Positions 30,433-38,572 of a stretch of DNA of 64,000 nucleotides are shown piece by piece. Each line of letters opens with the position of its first letter. The stretch's first letter is position 1. Origin of the DNA: an uncultured Bacteroidales bacterium (lineage in GTDB: Bacteria; Bacteroidota; Bacteroidia; Bacteroidales; Paludibacteraceae); assembly GCA_902800215.1 (NCBI GenBank), contig CADCDS010000005.1, positions 22,408-86,407 on the forward strand. Reading direction: 5' to 3'. Both the position numbers and the translations under genes were made by a program. The notes beneath the pieces were generated by a model. The model worked only from the letters and a program-made list of their open reading frames with translations, searched no databases and was not told the DNA's origin.

Positions 30433-33400
30433 CAGGCTTTGCAGATTTGGATATTCACATTATATCCGTCCATTTCGACAACTGTTGGCTCTTGGCACTT
30501 AGCTGTTAGCTCCAGCGATGTAGCCAGCACTTGCGATGCGATGTACTCACCGCAGTGCAGCACAGCGTTATGGATCTCATCACGATCTTCGATGGCCACA
30601 GAGATACGGTCGGTAATCTCCAGACCGGAGGACTTACGGAGATTCTGGATACGGTTGATTAATTCACGAGCGATACCTTCTTCAATCAGTTCATCGGTCA
30701 GTTCGATGTCCAGTGCGATGGTGAGGATGCCGTTGTTGGCTACTAACCATCCCGGCATATCTTCCGTGATGATCTCCACGTCTTCCGGCACGAGGGTGTA
30801 GTCCAGTAAGGTGAATTGGCCATCAGCTTCCATCTGTGCGATATCTTCTTGAGTCATCGCCGTGATAGCCGCAGCCAGTTCTTTCATCTTACCGCCTACT
30901 TTCTTACCGAGCACTTTGAACTGCGGTTTGATCTTCTTGACAAGACGAATCTCCGATTGTTCCGCCGGTACGATGACCAATTCCTTCACGTTCACTTCGG
31001 ATTTGATGAGATCAGCTACGTGCAGCAAGGCATCGGTGGTTTCTTGATCCGGTGTCGGGATAACGGCTTTCTGCAGCGGTTGACGTACGTTCTTTTCCGC
31101 ACGCTTACGCAGGCTGAGGATCATCGAGGTGGCTTGTTGCGCCAAGTACATCTGACGCTCCAAATTCGTATCGATCAATGCCTCGTTCACTTTCGGCCAT
31201 TCGCTGAGGTGAACCGTTTCTCCGGTAAGGTCACGGTACAGACGATCTGCATAGAACGGAGCATTCGGCGCCATGAGTTGCGCTACGGTCTTGAGACAAG
31301 TGTAGAGCGTCTCATAAGCCGCTTGTTTGTCTGCATCCATGCTGCCTCCCCAGAAACGTTTGCGGTTGAGGCGTACGTACCAGTTACTCAGGTCATCCTG
31401 AACGAAATCGCTGATGGCACGACCCGCTTTGGTGGGTTCGTAGGCTTCGTAGGCCTCGGTCACTTCTTTGACGAGTGAGTTGAGTTTGGAGAGTATCCAA
31501 CGGTCTATCTCGGTACGATCTTGGCTCGACGTTGGCGTTGACTGTCGGTTGACCGTCGGTTGACCGTCGGTGCTCGATGCAGGTTGCCAGTTATCTACAT
31601 TTGCGTAGAGGGCAAAGAATCCGTAGGTGTTATAGAGGGTGCCGAAGAACTTACGGCGGATCTCATCGACTCCTTCGGGATCGAACTTGAGGTTCTCCCA
31701 CGGCGAGGAGTTGGTGAGCATGTACCAGCGAACGGGATCAGCTCCGTAGGTTTCCAGCGCACCGAAGGGATCCACGGCATTGCCCAGACGTTTGGACATC
31801 TTATTGCCGTTCTTATCGAGGACAAGACCATTGGAAATGACGTTTTTGTAAGCGACCGTACCTTCGATCATGGTGTGAATCGCGTGGAGGGTAAAGAACC
31901 AACCACGCGTCTGATCCACACCTTCGGAGATGAAGTCAGCGGTACGAGGCGCATCCGCATTCTCAAAGGGATAGTGGTTTTGTGCATAAGGCATCGCGCC
32001 GGAGTCAAACCACACGTCGATGAGGTCGAGTTCGCGCTTCATCGGTTTACCGGAAGGCGAAACGAGGATGATCGAATCCACATACGGACGATGGAGATCG
32101 ATGACGGACGGATCGTAATTGGCTTTACTGTAGTCCCCTACGATATGTTTCGGCCAAGGATTCGCTTTCATGAAACCTGCCTTGACAGATTTGTCGATTT
32201 CTTCGAACAACTCTTTGATACTACCGATGCAGATTTCTTCCTGGCTATCTTCTGTACGCCAGATCGGCAGCGGAGTACCCCAATAACGGGAACGGGAGAG
32301 GTTCCAATCATTGAGGTTATTGAGCCATTGACCGAAACGACCGGTACCGGTGGATTCCGGTTGCCAGTTGATCGTCTGATTCAGCGCAATCATCGTATCG
32401 CGTGCCATGGTCGATTTGATGAACCAGGAGTCCAACGGATAGTAGATGACGGGTTTGTCGGTTCGCCAGCAATGCGGATAGGAGTGCACATGTTTCTCGG
32501 TCTTAAGCAGACGGCCATCCGCTTTCATCTCGAGACAGAGATGGAGATCAAGCGACTCATCTTTGTCGGTAAGCGTCGGGTCGTAAGCATTCTTGACGAA
32601 ACGACCGGCGTATTTTCCGTACAGTTCAGTATTGACATTAGCGGCAACCCATGCCTCGTCGAGGTCTTCGATCTTCCAATACTTACCGGTGAAGTCCACC
32701 ATAGGACGAGGACCGTAGTTCTTGGTCTGCATATAGAGTCCCGGTACACCTGCAGCGTCACCGACTTTCTTATCGTCAGCACCAAAAGTAGGTGCGATAT
32801 GCACGATACCGGTACCGTCTTCTGTGGTGACATAGTCACCCGGAATGACACGGAAGGCACCCGGTCCGGGATTCACCCACGGGAACAACGGATCGTATTC
32901 CAAGCCAACGAGATCAGCACCTTTGTAACGCGCAACGATCTGCGCATTCTCGAAATAGGCAGAGAGACGAGCCTCAGCGAGGATGATATGTTCACCTGTT
33001 TCGAGCGCAATCTCCACATAGTCGATCTTCGGTCCTACGCAAAGGGCCGTGTTGGAAGGTAAAGTCCAAGGAGTGGTGGTCCAAGCGATGATGTAACGAC
33101 CGTCCTTGAGATGGAACTTGGCTGTACAGGTAAGATCCTTGACGTCACGATAACAACCGGGTTGGTTCAGCTCGTGCGAAGAGAGACCTGTTCCGGCTGC
33201 CGGTGAATACGGCTGGATGGTATAACCTTTGTAGAGGTAGCCTTTCTTGTAGAGTTCCTTGAGCAGATACCACAAGGTTTCGATATACTTGTTGTCATAG
33301 GTGATATACGGATCGTCGAGGTCCACCCAATAACCCATCTGCTTGGTGAGGTTGGTCCACTCTTTGGTGTATTTCATCACCTCCCGACGGCAAGCGGCAT

Positions 33401-33752
33401 TGTATTCATCGACGGAGATCTTTTTGCCGATATCTTCCTTGGTGATACCGAGCATTTTCTCCACGCCGAGCTCTACCGGCAGGCCGTGAGTATCCCATCC
33501 CGCCTTACGTCGAACCTGATATCCCTGCATGGTCTTAAAGCGGCAGAAGGTATCCTTGATAGTACGTGCCATGACGTGGTGAATACCCGGCATACCGTTC
33601 GCCGAAGGAGGTCCTTCGAAGAACAGGAATTGCGGATGTCCTTCACGCGTCGAGACACTCTTTTCAAACAGATTTTCTTCTTCCCATTGCGCCAGCACTT
33701 CCTTACTCAGCGCCGGCAAATTCAATCCTTTGTACTCGTTAAATTTCTTCAT
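30432..33752 (-). CDS. ileS: Isoleucyl-tRNA synthetase
   Basis: 1106 residues, of the long, eukaryote-like IleRS branch. The HIGH motif appears as HHVM in GIHHVMARTIKD near residue 58, and KMSKR in NGNKMSKRLGNAVDP. The editing domain lies between (WTTTPWTLPSNTALCVG). It charges tRNA-Ile. Two places look like small insertions made of tandem repeats: near residue 730 (Ser/Thr/Gln-rich, 11-bp repeat at 31540-31572) and near residue 1085 (7-bp repeat at 30485-30512). The promoter at 33791-33823 precedes it; the transcript leader carries a hairpin AGCCGT-TTTT-ACGGCT (33775-33790). Confidence 0.97.
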   Translation of the reverse strand: MKKFNEYKGLNLPALSKEVLAQWEEENLFEKSVSTREGHPQFLFFEGPPSANGMPGIHHVMARTIKDTFCRFKTMQGYQVRRKAGWDTHGLPVELGVEKMLGITKEDIGKKISVDEYNAACRREVMKYTKEWTNLTKQMGYWVDLDDPYITYDNKYIETLWYLLKELYKKGYLYKGYTIQPYSPAAGTGLSSHELNQPGCYRDVKDLTCTAKFHLKDGRYIIAWTTTPWTLPSNTALCVGPKIDYVEIALETGEHIILAEARLSAYFENAQIVARYKGADLVGLEYDPLFPWVNPGPGAFRVIPGDYVTTEDGTGIVHIAPTFGADDKKVGDAAGVPGLYMQTKNYGPRPMVDFTGKYWKIEDLDEAWVAANVNTELYGKYAGRFVKNAYDPTLTDKDESLDLHLCLEMKADGRLLKTEKHVHSYPHCWRTDKPVIYYPLDSWFIKSTMARDTMIALNQTINWQPESTGTGRFGQWLNNLNDWNLSRSRYWGTPLPIWRTEDSQEEICIGSIKELFEEIDKSVKAGFMKANPWPKHIVGDYSKANYDPSVIDLHRPYVDSIILVSPSGKPMKRELDLIDVWFDSGAMPYAQNHYPFENADAPRTADFISEGVDQTRGWFFTLHAIHTMIEGTVAYKNVISNGLVLDKNGNKMSKRLGNAVDPFGALETYGADPVRWYMLTNSSPWENLKFDPEGVDEIRRKFFGTLYNTYGFFALYANVDNWQPASSTDGQPTVNRQSTPTSSQDRTEIDRWILSKLNSLVKEVTEAYEAYEPTKAGRAISDFVQDDLSNWYVRLNRKRFWGGSMDADKQAAYETLYTCLKTVAQLMAPNAPFYADRLYRDLTGETVHLSEWPKVNEALIDTNLERQMYLAQQATSMILSLRKRAEKNVRQPLQKAVIPTPDQETTDALLHVADLIKSEVNVKELVIVPAEQSEIRLVKKIKPQFKVLGKKVGGKMKELAAAITAMTQEDIAQMEADGQFTLLDYTLVPEDVEIITEDMPGWLVANNGILTIALDIELTDELIEEGIARELINRIQNLRKSSGLEITDRISVAIEDRDEIHNAVLHCGEYIASQVLATSLELTAKCQEPTVVEMDGYNVNIQICKA
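30485..30512. repeat. Heptamer TTRGCNC/G repeat in the ileS 3' end
   Basis: Four units of 7 bp start at 30485, 30492, 30499 and 30506 (TTGGCTC, TTGGCAC, TTAGCTG, TTAGCTC). The unit family matches the potC signal-peptide repeat at 14765-14798 in the same orientation on the plus strand. Confidence 0.8.
31540..31572. repeat. Three 11-bp repeats (GACCGTCGGTT) inside ileS
   Basis: Units start at 31540, 31551 and 31562 with one or two changes. They encode part of a polar Ser/Thr/Gln-rich loop between the catalytic core and the C-terminal tRNA-binding part, where homologues as I remember them have a shorter linker. Confidence 0.88.
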
Positions 33753-33790
33753 ATTTTATTGTTATTCTTTTGCTAGCCGTAAAAACGGCT

Positions 33791-33823
33791 GCAAAATTAC
33801 AAAAATATTTTGAAATATGCAAA
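33791..33823 (-). promoter_or_regulatory. Promoter of the ileS operon
   Basis: Minus strand: -33 TTTG (33820-33823), 20-base spacer, -7 TAATTTTGC (33791-33799), followed by AGCCG. Full consensus match. Confidence 0.85.
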
Positions 33824-33840
33824 TTTTTTCGTACCTTTGC
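33809..33840 (+). promoter_or_regulatory. Promoter of the CPBP protease gene
   Basis: Plus strand: -33 TTTG (33809-33812), 19-base spacer, -7 TACCTTTGC (33832-33840), followed by AGCC. It interleaves with the ileS promoter: its -33 lies inside the ileS spacer. Confidence 0.82.
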
Positions 33841-33859
33841 AGCCTGAAATAGAAAAAAT

Positions 33860-34684
33860 ATGAAAAAGAAATTTCTTCGGATACTCGTTTGGGTAGGAAT
33901 TGTAGTGGCCTGCGCGGTAGTAGCGGCTATGCTTTGGCAATTGTTTTTTAATGGTAGTTTGACCGTTCATGCCCAGAAATGGTTGCAGGTATTCTCTGTT
34001 GTTGGTATGTTTATGTTACCGCCTATTATCTGCGGTATACTTTGGAATAAAGAGCGCAATCCGTTTAGGTGGTTAAAAATGGACCAAGGTGCACATTGGA
34101 GTCTGTTTCTGATGGCAATCGGTATCATGGTAGTGGCCTTACCGGGTATTAACCTGCTGGCGGAATGGAACAGTCTGCTTCCTTTGCCGAATAGTCTGGC
34201 GGCTGCAGAGGAAGGTGCAGAGGCTACGATAAAAGCCTTTCTGCAAACGGATCATTTTGGAGGTATTCTCGCCAACTTAGGTCTGATGGCGTTACTGCCG
34301 GCTGTTGCAGAAGAGATGACTTTCCGTGGAACGCTGCAGCAGATTATGGCGAAGAGCCATGAGCCGAAAGTCCAAGTGCACACCGCTATCTGGGTAACAG
34401 CTATTCTCTTCTCCGCCATTCATATGCAATTCCTGGGATTTGTTCCGCGAATGCTAATGGGTGCTATGTTCGGATATATGTTCGTATGGACCGGAACGCT
34501 TTGGATTCCTATTTTGATGCATTTTGTGAACAATGCGATCGGAATCACGCTGTATTATATTCTGCCGGAAAACAGTAATGCCGACACGTTCGGTGCCGGC
34601 ACTACATGGTACATAGGTATCCTCAGTTTGATTCTTACATCTCTGGGTCTACTAATATTCTACCGCAGAACTCACAAACAATAA
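33860..34684 (+). CDS. CPBP family intramembrane metalloprotease
   Basis: 274 residues, about seven membrane helices. The CAAX-protease/bacteriocin-processing signatures are visible: EEMTFRGTLQQ (EExxxR motif), then AIHMQFLGFVPRMLMGAMFGY and HFVNNAIG with the metal-binding histidines. Such enzymes cut membrane proteins or peptides; the target is unknown. Single-gene unit on the plus strand with its own promoter. The 3' end overlaps the convergent zinc-ribbon gene by 50 bases, and no terminator was seen between them. Confidence 0.88.
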   Translation: MKKKFLRILVWVGIVVACAVVAAMLWQLFFNGSLTVHAQKWLQVFSVVGMFMLPPIICGILWNKERNPFRWLKMDQGAHWSLFLMAIGIMVVALPGINLLAEWNSLLPLPNSLAAAEEGAEATIKAFLQTDHFGGILANLGLMALLPAVAEEMTFRGTLQQIMAKSHEPKVQVHTAIWVTAILFSAIHMQFLGFVPRMLMGAMFGYMFVWTGTLWIPILMHFVNNAIGITLYYILPENSNADTFGAGTTWYIGILSLILTSLGLLIFYRRTHKQ

Positions 34685-35369
34685 TTTTCTTGCGAGTACG
34701 GATATCCAACTGCTGTTGAGCAGGGATCTTAGCGTGGCAACCACCGCAGGAGTCACGTTCAATTTTTACCACAGCCAGACCGTTACGGGCATTCTTACGG
34801 ATACGCTTGAAACCGGTAAGCAGACGCTCGTCCAGTTTCTTCTCCAGATCACCGGCTTTGAGCACCAATGCCTCGGTTTCTGCTTTGGTTTCCGAAAGGA
34901 TTTGGTCTAACTCTGAACGTTTCTGGTTCAGATCCACGGTGCGTTCCTCGATGTCCTTGGTCGTCTTGGCTTTGTCCGCCAGACGTGCCTCGAGTTCCGC
35001 CGTGAAATGTTTGATTTTACGTTGCGAAGCCTCGATCTCCAACTCCTGGTACTCGATTTCCTTGTTCAGGTTGTCGAACTCACGGTTGTTACGTACGGTG
35101 TTCTGCTGTTCTTTGTAACGGGAGATAGATGCATTCGCATTCTCGGTACGAACACGGTGGTCTGAGATCTGGGTCTCACACTCCTTGATGTCATTCTCGA
35201 TATTGGTCAGACGGGTCTTCAAACCTTCTACCTCGTCGGCCATATCTTTCACTTCTTGCGGCAGCTCACCTGCCAATGTGCGCAAATTGTCGATCTTCGT
35301 ATCGACTTGCTGCAACTCATAGAGGTATTTGAGTTTATCCTCTACGGTCAATTCTTTTGTTCTTGCCAT
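34635..35369 (-). CDS. Coiled-coil protein with C4 zinc ribbon (COG1579 type)
   Basis: 244 residues. Residues 10-180 are a long antiparallel coiled coil (KDMADEVEGLKTRLTNIEND). The C-terminus has a four-cysteine ribbon: CGGCHAKIP and, 20 residues on, CEFCGRILV. In Bacteroidetes it is regularly encoded directly after the Nif3-like gene, as here (22-base overlap). A nucleic-acid or protein-binding adaptor role is proposed for the family; not proven. Confidence 0.88.
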   Translation of the reverse strand: MARTKELTVEDKLKYLYELQQVDTKIDNLRTLAGELPQEVKDMADEVEGLKTRLTNIENDIKECETQISDHRVRTENANASISRYKEQQNTVRNNREFDNLNKEIEYQELEIEASQRKIKHFTAELEARLADKAKTTKDIEERTVDLNQKRSELDQILSETKAETEALVLKAGDLEKKLDERLLTGFKRIRKNARNGLAVVKIERDSCGGCHAKIPAQQQLDIRTRKKIIVCEFCGRILVDPEM

Positions 35370-36121
35370 ACTTGTATTGGTGTTTTATCGTTTTTACTGA
35401 TTATTGTTTTCACGCCTAAAGGTTCGATGATATCCCGGAAGATATCCCGTGCGTGCCGTTCGGAGTACCAATGGTCAATGTCGATCAAGCCTATCCTACC
35501 TTCCGCATCCTGGAACTCATGGTACTTACAGTCAGCCGTCAGATACACGTCTGCTCCCTGTTCGATTGCTTGATTGATGAACTCGGCACCGCTACCGCCG
35601 CACAAAGCTACAGTCTCTACGGTTTCCTTGGCAGCACGTGTATAACGGACATACGAACAATCCAGAATTTGATTTACTTGCGCGATAAAATCGGTATAGT
35701 TCATCGGTTGAGATAAAGTTCCTATCGCACCTAATCCGCTTTCCGTCAACAAGCGAACATCGCTCAATCCTAAATGTTCAGCGAGTTTTGTATTGATGCC
35801 GCCGATGACGGAGTCCAGATTCGTATGGGCAGAATAGATCGCGATATTATGCTTGATCGCCATCTCAACAACCCGTGCCTGCGGCGTCTGACCGCATACC
35901 TGTTTGAGACCGTGAAAAAGAAGTGGATGATGGGAGATAATCAGGTCACAACCGCATATAACAGCCTCATTGACCACATCTTCCGTGATGTCTGTGGTCA
36001 AGAGAACGGAGCTGATATCGCGTCCTGTGTCACCTACCTGCATTCCCGAGTTATCCCAAGCTTCCTGGGCACTCCGTGGCGCTACAGATTCTATGCTATT
36101 GATGATCTCCCTGAGGAGCAC
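35348..36121 (-). CDS. Nif3-like dinuclear metal centre protein (GTP cyclohydrolase 1 type 2 homologue)
   Basis: 257 residues. Metal-binding motifs: SHHPLLFHG near residue 64, HTNLD near residue 99 and, at the C-terminus, DIDHWYSERH. Many Bacteroidetes homologues are about 365 residues because of a PII-like insert; this one lacks it and has the short form of E. coli YbgI. Function of the family is unsettled. It starts directly after the DUF5606 stop and overlaps the zinc-ribbon gene. Confidence 0.9.
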   Translation of the reverse strand: MLLREIINSIESVAPRSAQEAWDNSGMQVGDTGRDISSVLLTTDITEDVVNEAVICGCDLIISHHPLLFHGLKQVCGQTPQARVVEMAIKHNIAIYSAHTNLDSVIGGINTKLAEHLGLSDVRLLTESGLGAIGTLSQPMNYTDFIAQVNQILDCSYVRYTRAAKETVETVALCGGSGAEFINQAIEQGADVYLTADCKYHEFQDAEGRIGLIDIDHWYSERHARDIFRDIIEPLGVKTIISKNDKTPIQVWQEQKN

Positions 36122-36547
36122 TTATGCTTTTTCCTCTTCAGCAGGCTCGTCTTCCTTTACGGTAAAGTCCGTGATACCTGCGTTGATGAGGATGTTGTAC
36201 CATTGGATGAGTTTGCGGATGTCCGACGGATAGACGCGGTCACGGTCCCAGTTCGGCAACACCTCGTCAAACCAAGCCTGTAACGCTTTGTTATCCACCT
36301 TCTTCGGATCAAAAGCAACGGGTTTGAGTCCTTCTTTCTTACCGGCATTCGTCAGCACTTCGCTTAATGCGATATCGTCAGCATCCGTGAACATCGATAC
36401 GTCGCTCAGCGCAACGATCTTGTCACGTGCATAGGTCGGCATACGTTTGCCGTCCACCAACGATTCCACAATCAGCATGTTATTGCCGCGACTAACCAAC
36501 TTATATAAACCCGGTTTTCCGGTAATTGCAAGGATTTCTCGTAACAT
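36122..36547 (-). CDS. DUF5606 family protein
   Basis: 141 residues from ATG 36547; an in-frame ATG at 36556 would add only three residues. The start LREILAITGKPGLYKLVSRG and the middle PKKVDNKALQAWFDEVLP are typical of DUF5606, a family found in Bacteroidetes with an Sm-like N-terminal half. No function is known. The acidic tail (EDEPAEEEKA) is characteristic. First gene of a three-gene operon with Nif3 and the zinc-ribbon protein, behind the promoter at 36575-36607. Confidence 0.88.
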   Translation of the reverse strand: MLREILAITGKPGLYKLVSRGNNMLIVESLVDGKRMPTYARDKIVALSDVSMFTDADDIALSEVLTNAGKKEGLKPVAFDPKKVDNKALQAWFDEVLPNWDRDRVYPSDIRKLIQWYNILINAGITDFTVKEDEPAEEEKA

Positions 36548-36574
36548 CTTACTCAATTATTTTCAAAATCGGCT

Positions 36575-36607
36575 GCAAAGGTACAACAAATTTTTGATAT
36601 ATGCAAA
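36575..36607 (-). promoter_or_regulatory. Promoter of the DUF5606-Nif3-zinc ribbon operon
   Basis: Minus strand: -33 TTTG (36604-36607), 20-base spacer, -7 TACCTTTGC (36575-36583), followed by AGCCG. The -33 element is formed by the last Ts of the upstream terminator plus the next G. Confidence 0.85.
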
Positions 36608-36635
36608 AAAAAACGCCCCGATGAGCGTTTTTTTT
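36604..36635 (-). terminator. Rho-independent terminator of the glycan-use operon
   Basis: On the minus strand an AAAAACGC arm (36625-36632) pairs with GCGTTTTT (36609-36616) around an 8-base loop, followed by more Ts. It starts 5 bases after the stop of the last gene (36640). The symmetric A/T tracts would let it work in both directions. Confidence 0.8.
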
Positions 36636-36639
36636 GTTT

Positions 36640-37734
36640 TTATTGCGCTTTTCTGCCGTCTAAGGAATAGAGTCCTTGTTCCGTACGAACGTAAAGCACA
36701 TTGCCTATCATGACCAGTTTATTCTCCTGTTCATAGGTAATATCCTCTACTCCAGCTCCCCACTTACGAGTGAACTTATAGATAGGCGGATTTCCGTCAT
36801 CGGAATCAGAAGTGGTGTAGAACGTATCGTCATCCAACCAGCAGATGGCTTCACCTTGCCACTCATAGGTGTTATACGCGCGAATAGGTTGAGGTTGACG
36901 TTTGACTGCATCGGCCACACTCTCTCCTTCCTGACGCTCCCAATAAAGCACCCAGCAATAGGTTGCTACAATATTGTTGTGGTTCTTGATGAGGATGTAC
37001 TTCCCATCCGGAGAGATGTCGGCAGCCGTTACAAGATGGAAACCTTTGTACGGCTTATTTCCGTCTCCCAGATCCGATTTAACACCGAGGTCGCAGATGT
37101 ACTCCAGCGTCTGCACTTCATCGCCATAATCCAAACGGAAGGGCAAGCGGAACACTTGGCATACATCATAATATACTTTGGTGATGATATAGATCTCACT
37201 TGTGAGGTTATCATACATCAACGCCTCGTTGTTATGTTTTTTCCCGTCCGGATAGACGTACTTGATGCGATTCGGTGTAACGGTTACTTCAGGTGCATTA
37301 ACCGGATCGATAGCCGGTTCTTCAAAATAAACCACCGAATACTCTCCGTCAGTCTCATCGTTATCCCCAAAGGCACCGATGAAGAGATAGTTGACGTCAT
37401 TATAGACACCTCCACTCATATCTTCCCAGTCCCACCGAATATTTTTGGTAAATTTGACTTTACATGCCCGTTCATCACCTTTCTCGGTGGTAGCAATGAT
37501 ATACTTAACGGTCTCATCGCTCTGCATCCAGATATAACCCGGTGTCACACGTGAGCAAGCGATACCGGACACTTCGATGATGTTCTTCTCGATATCCAGC
37601 GTACCGCACTGACGTTTCTGCCAGCCATAGTTCCAGTCGAGCGTATCGCCGTTATAGACGAGTTTAGGTGCTGCAAAAGCAGCCATACAAAGCGTTACTT
37701 GGATAACGCATACATAGCAAAAGCGGCGCAACAT
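36640..37734 (-). CDS. Exported protein of unknown function, possible beta-propeller
   Basis: 364 residues. Signal peptide (CVIQVTLCMAAFAAP). The mature part repeats strand-rich units with Asp/Gly turns, such as GAFGDNDETDGEYSVVYF, AADISPDGKYILIKNHNN and GEAICWLDDDTFYTTSDSD, which suggests a beta-propeller. The last residues (VLYVRTEQGLYSLDGRK) resemble the short C-terminal tail common on secreted Bacteroidales proteins. Its start overlaps the transporter gene by 40 bases, and it is the last gene before the terminator. Role unknown; by context it may bind or modify the imported glycan. Confidence 0.72.
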   Translation of the reverse strand: MLRRFCYVCVIQVTLCMAAFAAPKLVYNGDTLDWNYGWQKRQCGTLDIEKNIIEVSGIACSRVTPGYIWMQSDETVKYIIATTEKGDERACKVKFTKNIRWDWEDMSGGVYNDVNYLFIGAFGDNDETDGEYSVVYFEEPAIDPVNAPEVTVTPNRIKYVYPDGKKHNNEALMYDNLTSEIYIITKVYYDVCQVFRLPFRLDYGDEVQTLEYICDLGVKSDLGDGNKPYKGFHLVTAADISPDGKYILIKNHNNIVATYCWVLYWERQEGESVADAVKRQPQPIRAYNTYEWQGEAICWLDDDTFYTTSDSDDGNPPIYKFTRKWGAGVEDITYEQENKLVMIGNVLYVRTEQGLYSLDGRKAQ

Positions 37735-38570
37735 ATACCTGCAATTTGTAAGGGGGTTGGAATAACACTTAAAATAACCAGCGACAGGAGTACCGTTACC
37801 ATCGGAGAAAGACCCTCCATCGGAGAAACAATCACCGCCTTACCGTAACGATATGCATATACAAGCGTCAATGCACCGATCGCATTCAAGATTTGAATAC
37901 CGGAACAAGTCAGACTCTTACCTACTACACCTTCGCCTTGGAAGAACAAAGCTGCTTCAGGAGTCATGAAGTACGCAACAGGAATCAGTATAACGGCTGA
38001 TATCGCCATCCATACGAAGATCGACTCTGCGTCCATGGAGTTGTTGGCAAACTTCATGAAGAATCCTTGGATACCCCAAGCAAAGAGTACCAAAACGGCT
38101 AATACGATCCAAAGCCATCCGCTGACAGGACTATCCGCTCCACCGGACTGGATAGAAAGTAATAAGATAGCTGCCAACGCCACTACGATACCTGCTATTT
38201 GCCATTTATTCGCTTTCTCTTTGAGGAAGATGGAAGCGAGTGTGATGACGATAACCGGAGACATCGAGATGAAGGGGAAGATGATGTAAGCCGGACCGAT
38301 CGCCAATGCTTTGAAAAGAACCAACTGACCACCTGCTCCAAGGAGACCTACCGTACATCCGAGTACAGCGGACTTCCAGTCGTGCATAAACTTACCTTTG
38401 TTGACACAAAGTGCCACAATCGCACATGGGATCATTGTCAATGCCCAAAGAATATACACTACCGTTTCAGGTATGTTGTCCCGATCCATCTGTGTGTCCG
38501 AGAACGCCCCCCATACACCCCATGTCACGATGGTGATGAGGATAAAAACTAACCACAATTTGTTTTTCAT
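37695..38570 (-). CDS. EamA/DMT family transporter
   Basis: 291 residues, ten hydrophobic helices arranged as two EamA repeats of five. Helices include FISMSPVIVITLASIFLKEKANKW, the typical end of the first repeat with its LxE motif, and VSPMEGLSPMVTVLLSLVIL in the second. Inner-membrane carrier for a small molecule; the substrate is unknown, but its place in the locus suggests a sugar or sugar-derived product. It starts 2 bases after the GH31 stop. Confidence 0.85.
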   Translation of the reverse strand: MKNKLWLVFILITIVTWGVWGAFSDTQMDRDNIPETVVYILWALTMIPCAIVALCVNKGKFMHDWKSAVLGCTVGLLGAGGQLVLFKALAIGPAYIIFPFISMSPVIVITLASIFLKEKANKWQIAGIVVALAAILLLSIQSGGADSPVSGWLWIVLAVLVLFAWGIQGFFMKFANNSMDAESIFVWMAISAVILIPVAYFMTPEAALFFQGEGVVGKSLTCSGIQILNAIGALTLVYAYRYGKAVIVSPMEGLSPMVTVLLSLVILSVIPTPLQIAGICCAAFAMYALSK

Positions 38571-38572
38571 AA

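Noticed and set aside
31560-33062. 500-codon plus-strand open frame
   Set aside because: Fully antisense to ileS, with no domain signature, promoter or ribosome site; a shadow of the codon bias of the real gene.
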